A stretch of DNA of 6,347 bases from the NCBI GenBank assembly GCA_025964465.1, contig JAOPYS010000191.1:1-6347 (forward strand), in the 5' to 3' direction. The DNA is from Thermoleophilia bacterium (GTDB lineage: Bacteria > Actinomycetota > Thermoleophilia > Gaiellales > SKUG01). The notes below the pieces were generated by a model. That model worked only from the letters and a program-made list of their open reading frames with translations. It was not told where the DNA came from and searched no databases. The position numbers and the translations under genes are program-made. Positions 1 to 5,688 of this stretch are shown here, piece after piece. Numbering within the stretch: the first letter of the stretch is position 1; the number at the start of each line of letters is the position of its first letter.

Positions 1-1
1 C

Positions 2-1381
2 ATTGCCAGGTTTTGCAGCCGCAGATCAGCCGCGTCCTGCCAATGCACGGTAGCGCCCGCCCCGACGCCGGCCACGCCCGATCCGGCGCCGACCCACGAT
101 CCGGTGGCGCCGACGACCGACACGGCCCCGACCACCACGCCGGGCACGACCACCACCTCGACCGCGCCGACCCCGGCAGCACCGACGGAGACAGCGCCGG
201 TCACGACCGCACCGACGGCGACCACCCCGGCGCCCACCACCACGTCTCCGGCGCCCACGCGCCCGGGGGCCACGACGCCGACGACTCCCACGCCGCCGAC
301 CGCGACGCGGCCCATCCGCCACGTCACCGCGCCGACCACCGCGACGCCGACCACGACCCGGCCGGCTCCGGCGGCGCCCGTGCACCGCATCCCCGCCACG
401 ACCACCGTCGCCAAGGCACACGCGGCACTGCGTGCGAAGCAGTACCGGGCCGCGCCGCAGCGTGACGCCCGCCTGTTCCGCGAGCACTACACCCCCGCGG
501 GTCGCATCCCGGAGCAGCCCAACCTGACGAAGGAGCAGGCCGACCTGCTGTTCGCCGCCGCGAAGGGCACGGGCACCGAGTGGTCGACCCTGGCCGCGGT
601 GGCCTGGCTCGACTCGCGCTGGGGCGACCCGAGCGCCGGCAGCCTCGTCGGCCGGCGCCTCACGGCGGCCGCGTGGTCGAAGTACGGCACCGACGGCGAC
701 GGTGACGGCACCGTCGACCACGCCAACTCCGCCGACCAGGCCCGGACCGTCGCCACGTACCTCGGTACGGCCCGCGACAGCAAGGGCGGCGCGCTGCGCG
801 CGTACTTCGGCGGACACAACGGCAAGGCACTCACGCGCCGCGCCCGGTTCCTCGCGGACTACTTCGACGCCCTCGGCCCCGAGGCCATCGTCACCGGCCT
901 CGAGGACCCCGCCACCCGCAAGGCACTCGAGGACCGGATCCTCGCCGACCCGGACGTGGAGATCTACGAGGGCGGTCGCGGCGACATCGCGGCCGGGCTC
1001 ATCGATCCGCGCGTGCTCGTCTCGATCGAGTTCCTCGCCAACCGGTTCGGCACCGTCACGGTCTCCTGCCTGATCAGCGGCCACGGTGTCTTCACGGCCA
1101 GTGGCAACGTGTCGCTGCACTCGTACGGCCAGGCCGCCGACATCGCCGCCCTGGGCGGGGAGTCGATCCTGGGCCACCAGCAGCGGGGCGGCCGGGCGTA
1201 CCGCGCCGTGAAGGAGCTGCTGCTCCTGCCCGACGCCATGCAGTCGGACGAGCTGATCTCGCTCTGGGACCTCGGGGCCCCGTCCTTCGCGCTCGCCGAC
1301 CACGACGACCACGTCCACATCGGCTTCACGACCGTCTCCGACGCCGCGGCCGACGATGACAAGGGGTCGATGGGCGAGTAG
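2..1381 (+). CDS. Secreted-type cell-wall protein: Pro/Thr linker, degenerate lytic-transglycosylase-like domain and M15-like zinc peptidase domain (5' partial)
   Basis: The frame is open to the left edge, so the true start is probably upstream; the first possible start inside is GTG at 104 (residue 1 below), but it would give no signal peptide. Residues 1-100 are a Pro/Thr/Ala low-complexity linker typical of wall-spanning proteins. Residues about 140-255 resemble the Slt35/MltB lysozyme-like fold, including an EF-hand-like loop (D197, D199, D201, G202) as in that family. However, the catalytic Glu position reads Asp170 (context AVAWLDSRWG), and the usual G-x-MQF motif is absent. Residues about 298-408 look like a peptidase M15/VanY-type domain: SLHSYGQAAD (H339, D346) and HDDHVHIGF (H403/H405) match the zinc-ligand pattern H..G.A.D plus H.H. 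Inferred role: binding or trimming of peptidoglycan stem peptides outside the membrane. Domain assignments are by motif recall only; the M15-like call is firmer than transglycosylase activity. The stop TAG at 1379 lies 32 bases before rnz. Confidence 0.85.
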   Translation: MARFCSRRSAASCQCTVAPAPTPATPDPAPTHDPVAPTTDTAPTTTPGTTTTSTAPTPAAPTETAPVTTAPTATTPAPTTTSPAPTRPGATTPTTPTPPTATRPIRHVTAPTTATPTTTRPAPAAPVHRIPATTTVAKAHAALRAKQYRAAPQRDARLFREHYTPAGRIPEQPNLTKEQADLLFAAAKGTGTEWSTLAAVAWLDSRWGDPSAGSLVGRRLTAAAWSKYGTDGDGDGTVDHANSADQARTVATYLGTARDSKGGALRAYFGGHNGKALTRRARFLADYFDALGPEAIVTGLEDPATRKALEDRILADPDVEIYEGGRGDIAAGLIDPRVLVSIEFLANRFGTVTVSCLISGHGVFTASGNVSLHSYGQAADIAALGGESILGHQQRGGRAYRAVKELLLLPDAMQSDELISLWDLGAPSFALADHDDHVHIGFTTVSDAAADDDKGSMGE

Positions 1382-1391
1382 CCGCTCGTGG

Positions 1392-1410
1392 GCCGACCGG
1401 TAGGGTCGGC
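1392..1410 (+). terminator. Short GC hairpin between the wall-protein gene and rnz
   Basis: GCCGACC (1392-1398) pairs perfectly with GGTCGGC (1404-1410) around the 5-base loop GGTAG. It sits 10 bases after the upstream stop codon and has no T-run after it, so as an intrinsic terminator it is weak. Its 3' arm overlaps the proposed -10 box of rnz, so it may simply be coincidental symmetry around the promoter. Confidence 0.3.
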
Positions 1411-1413
1411 GCC
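1401..1413 (+). promoter_or_regulatory. Probable -10 box of a leaderless rnz transcript
   Basis: TAGGGT (1401-1406) fits the actinobacterial TAnnnT -10 pattern and ends seven bases before the ATG at 1414, which would place transcription initiation at or next to the start codon. No Shine-Dalgarno sequence is visible in the preceding bases, which agrees with leaderless translation. I see no convincing -35 element at 16-18 bases upstream. The TPR gene at 5689 has a similar AGGGT at exactly the same distance from its ATG. Confidence 0.5.
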
Positions 1414-2421
1414 ATGGACCTCGACGTCGTCTTCCTCGGCACGGCTGCATCGGTGCCCTCGGCGACGCGCGGCCTGTCGAGCGTGCTCATCCGCCGCGGC
1501 GGCGAGCGCATCCTCGTCGACTGCGGCGAGGGCACGCAGCGGCAGCTGATGCGCTCGGTCGGGCTGGCGGAGGTCGACCTGGTCTTCATCACCCACCTGC
1601 ACGCGGACCACGTGCTCGGGCTGCCCGGGATGCTCAAGACCTTCGGGATGCGCGACCGCGAACGGCCCCTGCGGATCGTGGGGCCGCCGGGGATCGAGCG
1701 GTTCATGCGCGACATGGGACGCGTGATCGGCGGCCTCAAGTACGACCTCGACGTGCTGGAGCTGCGCTCGGGACCGGTCTGGCAGGGCGACGACTACGTC
1801 ATCGAGGCGGTTCGGACCCAGCACGGCACGCCCAGCATCGGCCTGCTGCTCGACGAGGACGACCGCCCTGGGCGCTTCGACATCGACGCGGCCCTGGCGC
1901 TCGGGGTGCGCCCCAACAGTCCCGACCTCGGCGTGCTGCAGCGCGGCGGCGAGGTCACGACCGACGACGGGCGCACCGTACGCGCGGAGGAGGTCGTGGG
2001 CGAGCACCGCTCGGGCCGGCGCCTCGTGTACACCGGCGACACCGTCCCGTGCGAGTCGGTGCTCGAGGCTGCGTGGGACGCGACGCTGCTCGTGCACGAG
2101 GCGACGTTCCTGCACGAGGACGCGGAACGGGCCCGCACGACCGGGCACTCGACCGCCCGCGGCGCCGCCGCCCTCGCGGCCGAGGCGCGGGTGGGCATGC
2201 TCGCGCTCACCCACGTCTCCACGCGCTACGCCCCGAGGCAGTTGCTGGAGGAGGCGCAGGCAGGCTACGCCGACGCGATCGTGGCCCGTGACTTCGACCT
2301 GGTCGAGCTGCCGTACCCCGAGCGCGGCGAGCCGCGACACGTGCCGCGCGGGGGGCGACCGCGCCGCGAGGCCGTCGGGGCCGGCTGGGCCGGCGAGCAG
2401 GCAGTGGAGGAACCCGGGTGA
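1414..2421 (+). CDS. rnz: Ribonuclease Z (tRNA 3'-processing endonuclease), metallo-beta-lactamase fold
   Basis: This 335-residue protein matches short-form RNase Z (ElaC type), the cytoplasmic zinc endonuclease that removes 3' trailers from tRNA precursors to expose the discriminator base for CCA addition. It has the N-terminal FLGTAASVPS strand, DCGEGTQRQL (36-45), the core ligand motif THLHADHVLGLPG (H61, H63, D65, H66), H137 in the TQHG segment, YTGDT (D209), the HEATF strand (228-232), GHSTA (H245) and LTHVSTRY (H267). All expected metal and catalytic residues of the family are present, so it should be active. A flexible-arm region lies around 145-200. The last 35 or so residues are an Arg/Gly/Glu-rich tail beyond the conserved fold, making it slightly longer than the usual 300-310 residues. 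The ATG start is set by the conserved first strand and by a -10 box seven bases ahead. The stop overlaps the next gene by four bases (GTGA). Confidence 0.95.
   Translation: MDLDVVFLGTAASVPSATRGLSSVLIRRGGERILVDCGEGTQRQLMRSVGLAEVDLVFITHLHADHVLGLPGMLKTFGMRDRERPLRIVGPPGIERFMRDMGRVIGGLKYDLDVLELRSGPVWQGDDYVIEAVRTQHGTPSIGLLLDEDDRPGRFDIDAALALGVRPNSPDLGVLQRGGEVTTDDGRTVRAEEVVGEHRSGRRLVYTGDTVPCESVLEAAWDATLLVHEATFLHEDAERARTTGHSTARGAAALAAEARVGMLALTHVSTRYAPRQLLEEAQAGYADAIVARDFDLVELPYPERGEPRHVPRGGRPRREAVGAGWAGEQAVEEPG
2405..2412 (+). promoter_or_regulatory. Strong ribosome binding site for the glycosyltransferase gene
   Basis: TGGAGGAA, with core GGAGG at 2406-2410, lies inside the end of rnz and seven bases ahead of the GTG at 2418. 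It fixes the GTG as the start and supports translation of this gene from a shared rnz transcript. Confidence 0.8.
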
Positions 2422-3665
2422 CCGTCGTCCCGGCCGACCGGCCGCTGACCAGCATCGTCATCCTCGTGCGCAACGGGCTCGAGACGACGCGCGCCTGCGT
2501 GGCGAGCATCCGCCGCTGGACGCCGGAACCGTACGAGCTCGTCTTCGTGGACAACGCTTCCACGGACGGCACGGGGCAGTGGCTGCGCGAGCTGGAGGGC
2601 GCCGTCATCATCGACAACGACCACAACCTGGGGTTCGGCGGCGGCTGCAACCAGGGCATGGCAGCCTCGGTGGGGGAGCGGGTGCTGCTGCTCAACAACG
2701 ACGTGGTGGTGACGGACGGGTGGCTCGCCGTGCTGCACGACGCCCTCGACACAGGTGCCGCGGTGGGTCTCGCGGGGCCGCGCTCCAACCGCGTGGCCGG
2801 CACGCAGGAGGTGCCCGACATCGGCTATGACACGCGCAGCCTGGACGGGCTCGACCAGTGGGCTGCGACGTGGACCGCGGCCCACCGCGGCGCCACCGGT
2901 GCCGTCCCGCGCCTGGTGGGGTTCTGCCTGCTCCTCGAGCGCGCCGTGATCGATCGGATCGGCGGGTTCGACCTGCGGTACGGCATCGGCAACTTCGAGG
3001 ACGACGACATCTGCCTGCGTGCTGCGGTGGCCGGGTTCGACGCGGTCATCGCCCACGGCTCGTTCGTGCACCACGTCGGCAGCCACACCTTCGCGGCGGA
3101 AGGCATCGACTACGGCGCGTCGATGTCGGAGAACCTGGGGCGGTTCATGCGCGCCTGGGACATGGACGCCGCTGACGTCGACATGGCGAGGGGGGGCTAC
3201 GACGCCACGCGCGTCATCGCGCGCACGACGTGGGACCCGGCCCGCCACCACGCGCCGCTCGTCGCCGTGCCCGACACGAATGCGCTGGTCGACCTCGACG
3301 GGCGGGCGACGGTGGTGGTCGTCTGCTGCGACCGCGTCGATCCGGTCGCCACGGACGAGAGCCTGCGTGCCGCGCTGCGCTGCGTGGGGCCGCAGGACGA
3401 CGTCACGGTCGCGATCCGCATCGATCCTCGCGACGCGCGCTCACCGGGTCGGCTCGAGGCGATCGCCGACGAGGTAGGCGACGACCGGCTGCCCGACGTG
3501 GTCGTGCTCGAGGCGCGCGACGAGAACGACCTGCCGGTGCTGCGCCGTGCCACCCACGTGGTGGCGCACGGTCGCTTCGCCCGAGCCCGCGCCGACCTGG
3601 CCCGGCTGGCGGGCGCCGTCCCCGTCAGCCTCGATGAACTCGCGGCGCTCGCCACCCGGCGCTGA
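2418..3665 (+). CDS. GT2-family (GT-A fold) glycosyltransferase with an extra C-terminal domain
   Basis: The 415-residue product begins with a GT-A nucleotide-sugar domain of the COG1216 type. The first strand is TSIVILVRNG (11-20), followed by FVDNASTDGT (43-52; D45 for the nucleotide), NLGFGGGCNQG (70-80) and LLNNDVVV (91-98), in which NND stands where family members have the metal-binding DxD. FVGFC-like RLVGFCLLLER (165-175) leads to the catalytic-base motif NFEDDDICLR (192-201; E194, D195). The HHVGSHTF segment (218-225) closes the catalytic domain. Residues about 295-410 form a further alpha/beta segment that starts with the strand ATVVVVCCDR and that I do not recognise. No signal peptide or membrane helix is seen, so it should act at the cytoplasmic face on a sugar nucleotide; donor and acceptor cannot be told from sequence. 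GTG start is supported by the strong upstream GGAGG; it overlaps rnz by four bases, so the two are probably one operon. Confidence 0.93.
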   Translation: MTVVPADRPLTSIVILVRNGLETTRACVASIRRWTPEPYELVFVDNASTDGTGQWLRELEGAVIIDNDHNLGFGGGCNQGMAASVGERVLLLNNDVVVTDGWLAVLHDALDTGAAVGLAGPRSNRVAGTQEVPDIGYDTRSLDGLDQWAATWTAAHRGATGAVPRLVGFCLLLERAVIDRIGGFDLRYGIGNFEDDDICLRAAVAGFDAVIAHGSFVHHVGSHTFAAEGIDYGASMSENLGRFMRAWDMDAADVDMARGGYDATRVIARTTWDPARHHAPLVAVPDTNALVDLDGRATVVVVCCDRVDPVATDESLRAALRCVGPQDDVTVAIRIDPRDARSPGRLEAIADEVGDDRLPDVVVLEARDENDLPVLRRATHVVAHGRFARARADLARLAGAVPVSLDELAALATRR

Positions 3666-3670
3666 CCAGA

Positions 3671-3710
3671 AGACCGACGGCCCCGCGCGCCAGGGCGTGC
3701 GGGGCCGTCG
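3671..3710. terminator. Long GC-rich hairpin between convergent genes, likely bidirectional terminator
   Basis: CGACGGCCCCGC (3675-3686) pairs perfectly with GCGGGGCCGTCG (3699-3710), and the stem continues inward through a G-T wobble to 3690/3695, leaving the 4-base loop CAGG: 16 pairs in all. It starts ten bases after the glycosyltransferase stop and lies 54 bases beyond the stop of the oppositely oriented LysM gene, so it can serve both. There is no T-run on the + strand side; the - strand side continues into the mildly T-rich GTCTTCTGG. GC-rich hairpins without T-tracts are common terminator candidates in high-GC actinobacteria. Confidence 0.8.
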
Positions 3711-3763
3711 TCATCGGTGCGCGCATCATGCTGTAGGGATGCTGCGCGCCCCGAAGGTGTCGC

Positions 3764-5542
3764 TCAGCGGACGTTGCGCGGCGTGGGCTGCGCGGCGGGC
3801 GCGGGCTCCTCGACCTGCTCCGTCTCGGGGAGCTTGAGCAGCTGCACAAGGTCCTGCACGGAGCGGTTGGGCAGCACCACCGGGTCACCGATGTAGAGCA
3901 TGCCGACGCCCGGGTCGCGGCCCAGGGCCTCGGAGTTGGAGTTGAGCATCTTGGTGAAGTGGTCGGTGTCGAAGGCGTGCGGCGGCTGGCCGTCGCTCAT
4001 GTCGGCGATGCGCCAGTACGAATCGCCCTTCTGCACCTCGTAGACCGCCTGCCCCTTCGCGTCGAAGGAGGTGTTGCCGGCCGGCAGCAGCTCGCGCTCC
4101 TGCGCCTTGGCCAGCACTTCCTTCTGGCGCTCCGGCGTCGTGTAGTCGATCTTCACGTCCTTCTTGACCGGCGTGGCGGGCGTGGCTGCCGCACCGGTGC
4201 CCGGGGTCGGGTTCGGGTTGGAGTTGGAGGCATCGGTGCCCGGGTCGCTCGGCGTGCTGGCACCGGGCTTGTGGGGCGGGTTGGCCTGCGTCGTGTCGGT
4301 CGGCGTGCTCGTGCTCGACTTGCCGCCACCGGTGGTCGTGGTGGTCTCGGTCGGAGCTGCCGGGATGATCCCGTCGATCGGGGCGAGGCGCTTCTCGAGC
4401 GTCGACTTCGACTCGGAGGAGAGGACCTTCTTGTCGTCCTCGATCGAGGCGTTGGTGGTGCCGATCTCGGCGTCGATCTGCTGGACGCGGTCGTTGGTGC
4501 CGTCGGCCGAGCCCTTCGCCTTGTTGTAGCGCTCGAAGATGCCCTTGAGCTCCTGCGCGGCCTCGTAGCGACCGGCGATCTTGTCGTGCAGGTCCGGGTC
4601 GTCGATCCCCTTGAGGTGCTCTTCCATGTTGCCGACGGCGTCGTTGGAGTCGCCCTGGTGCGCGGCCCACTGGTCGAGCAGGTCGGGGTGCTCGTTGTAC
4701 TGCTTGGCCAGCGTGTCGAACTGCTTGGAGGCGTCCTCGGGCTTGGCGTCGACCTTGTCCCAGTCGTCGCCGAACACGTCGGGCTCGTAGACCTGGCCGT
4801 CGTTCTTGATGAACTTCTCGAGCGGCCCCTGGGCCTCCTCGCGCAGCTTCTGGAAGTCGTTGGCGGCATCGGCGTTGCCGGACTTGGCCAGCTCGGCCTT
4901 CTCGGCCTCGAGCGTGCCGACGTAGGCGGTCTTGTCGACGATCACGTCGACGACCTTGCCCTCCTCGGCGAGGCGCTTGTCCTTGTCGGCCTTGAGCTCG
5001 GGCACGCCGATCTCGGTGCCGTCGGCCTTGAGCTTGTCGATGCGACCCTGCAGCTCGTCGGCGTTCTGCTCCTTGCCGAGCTTGCCGACGCGCTTCTCGT
5101 GGTCGGTGTCGGGGTCGAGCGCCTGCGGCACGCCGTACGAGCCGGCGTAGCCGCCAGCGTAGACGTCGGACGTCTTGATCGGCTTGCCGTCGCGCAGCTC
5201 CAGCTTGCCATCCTTGTTCTTGACGTAGTCGTTGCCCTCGGCGGCCTGGACGGCGCCGGAGAGCCGCTTCTGCTCATCCTTGACGACCCCCTTGCCGGCG
5301 GGAGTCTTGTCGAGCGCGGCCTGCTCGTCCTTGGAGATCTTGCCGTCCTTGATGGACTCCTTGGCCTGGTCGGTCGGCGTGACCGGGATGCTCTTGGCAT
5401 GGCCGTCACCCTGCGCGGTGCGCGTGGCGATCGTCGTGGTCGCGGTCGGGACCGGCGGCGGATCGGTCGGGATGCGGCCCCGCACCTCGAACGAGATGCC
5501 GAACTCGATGCCGTTGAACATGTCGCTGTGGTGGCTGTGCAT
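3764..5542 (-). CDS. Large charged protein with C-terminal LysM domain, no signal peptide
   Basis: This 592-residue product has no recognised relative for most of its length. Residues 1-25 (starting MHSHHSDMFNGIEFG) are not a Sec, Tat or lipoprotein signal. Residues 25-58 are Pro/Thr-rich. Residues 58-390 are mostly Lys/Glu/Asp/Ala-rich and look largely helical, with likely coiled-coil stretches (for example 155-235 and 315-385). Residues 393-460 are a Thr/Pro/Ser/Gly/Asn linker. Residues 499-558 form a LysM-like domain: VYEVQKGDSYWRIAD, then NSNSEAL and IGDPVVLP, with an insertion of ten or so residues in the middle. An acidic/Pro tail ends the protein. There is no cysteine anywhere. LysM domains bind N-acetylglucosamine polymers such as peptidoglycan, and also occur in phage or contractile-injection baseplate proteins. 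Start ATG is supported by AAGGGGA five bases ahead. It is single, convergent with the glycosyltransferase and divergent from the TPR gene. Inferred role: envelope-associated scaffold, route of export unknown. Confidence 0.9.
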   Translation of the reverse strand: MHSHHSDMFNGIEFGISFEVRGRIPTDPPPVPTATTTIATRTAQGDGHAKSIPVTPTDQAKESIKDGKISKDEQAALDKTPAGKGVVKDEQKRLSGAVQAAEGNDYVKNKDGKLELRDGKPIKTSDVYAGGYAGSYGVPQALDPDTDHEKRVGKLGKEQNADELQGRIDKLKADGTEIGVPELKADKDKRLAEEGKVVDVIVDKTAYVGTLEAEKAELAKSGNADAANDFQKLREEAQGPLEKFIKNDGQVYEPDVFGDDWDKVDAKPEDASKQFDTLAKQYNEHPDLLDQWAAHQGDSNDAVGNMEEHLKGIDDPDLHDKIAGRYEAAQELKGIFERYNKAKGSADGTNDRVQQIDAEIGTTNASIEDDKKVLSSESKSTLEKRLAPIDGIIPAAPTETTTTTGGGKSSTSTPTDTTQANPPHKPGASTPSDPGTDASNSNPNPTPGTGAAATPATPVKKDVKIDYTTPERQKEVLAKAQERELLPAGNTSFDAKGQAVYEVQKGDSYWRIADMSDGQPPHAFDTDHFTKMLNSNSEALGRDPGVGMLYIGDPVVLPNRSVQDLVQLLKLPETEQVEEPAPAAQPTPRNVR

Positions 5543-5547
5543 GTCGA

Positions 5548-5554
5548 TCCCCTT
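5548..5554 (-). promoter_or_regulatory. Ribosome binding site of the LysM gene
   Basis: On the minus strand AAGGGGA ends five bases before the ATG at 5542. It is the only purine-rich Shine-Dalgarno-like stretch near that start and decides it. Confidence 0.6.
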
Positions 5555-5572
5555 GGTGACGGTGGTGCTGCA

Positions 5573-5578
5573 TCCCTA
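5573..5578 (-). promoter_or_regulatory. Possible -10 box for the LysM gene
   Basis: On the minus strand TAGGGA (followed by T) resembles the TAnnnT class, with one base of offset. It would start transcription near 5566 and give a leader of about 24 bases containing the ribosome binding site. No good -35 is seen at the expected distance; instead the ACCTAGGT palindromes fall near -38 and -63, so activator-assisted initiation is conceivable. Confidence 0.3.
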
Positions 5579-5598
5579 CGTGACCAAGCTACGACCGT

Positions 5599-5633
5599 TA
5601 CCTAGGTAGGTACTGGGAGGAAGTACCTAGGTT
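5599..5633. promoter_or_regulatory. Twin palindromic operator-like sites (ACCTAGGT x2) in the divergent promoter region
   Basis: TACCTAGGTA (5599-5608, a perfect 10-bp palindrome) and TACCTAGGTT (5624-5633, containing the same 8-bp palindrome) are 25 bp apart start to start. Between them lie further half-site-like pieces, so TAGGTACT (5607-5614) also pairs with AGTACCTA (5622-5629) across a 7-base loop. The sequence is conspicuously A/T-containing for this genome. It lies between the LysM and TPR genes, suiting binding by two dimers of a regulator, but I cannot name the regulator. Confidence 0.55.
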
Positions 5634-5675
5634 TACGTGGACCCCTCGGACCAGCCCCGAATTCCCGCTCCGCTG

Positions 5676-5688
5676 CAGGGTTTCTCGC
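5676..5688 (+). promoter_or_regulatory. Possible -10 box of a leaderless TPR-gene transcript
   Basis: CAGGGT (5676-5681) ends seven bases before the ATG at 5689, the same arrangement as TAGGGT before rnz. There is no Shine-Dalgarno sequence upstream of the ATG. The first base departs from the TAnnnT consensus, so this is weaker than the rnz case, but it favours 5689 over the internal ATG at 5737. Confidence 0.3.

Noticed and set aside
104..400. Dense ACC/CCG-type repeats suggesting a DNA repeat array
   Set aside because: The periodicity is codon-level Pro/Thr/Ala low complexity in the linker of the wall protein; no fixed-length repeat unit or spacer pattern is present.
26..1450. Long open frame on the minus strand opposite the wall-protein gene
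   Set aside because: Its translation is Arg/Gly/Val-rich low-complexity with no domain, and it lies antisense to a clearly domain-bearing gene; this is the usual effect of high third-position GC.
964..3251. Minus-strand open frames opposite rnz and the glycosyltransferase
   Set aside because: Their products show no recognisable motif, while the plus-strand frames carry full conserved family motifs across the same bases.
5325..5360. EF-hand-like segment KDGKISKDEQ in the LysM protein
   Set aside because: Only the second half of the loop fits (D66, G67, I69, E73); the first calcium ligands are replaced by E62 and I64, so a calcium site is not supported.
3733..5579. Inverted copies of GTAGGGATGC at 3733-3742 and 5570-5579 flanking the LysM gene
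   Set aside because: A shared 10-mer in inverted orientation is expected by chance several times in a window of this length, there are no target-site duplications or transposase, and the right copy is explained as a possible -10 box.
3959..5605. A 548-residue plus-strand open frame opposite the LysM gene
   Set aside because: It is a Leu/Val/Gly-rich mirror of the Lys/Glu/Asp codons of the LysM gene, has no domain pattern, and runs through the divergent promoter region; the minus strand has the LysM domain and a ribosome binding site.
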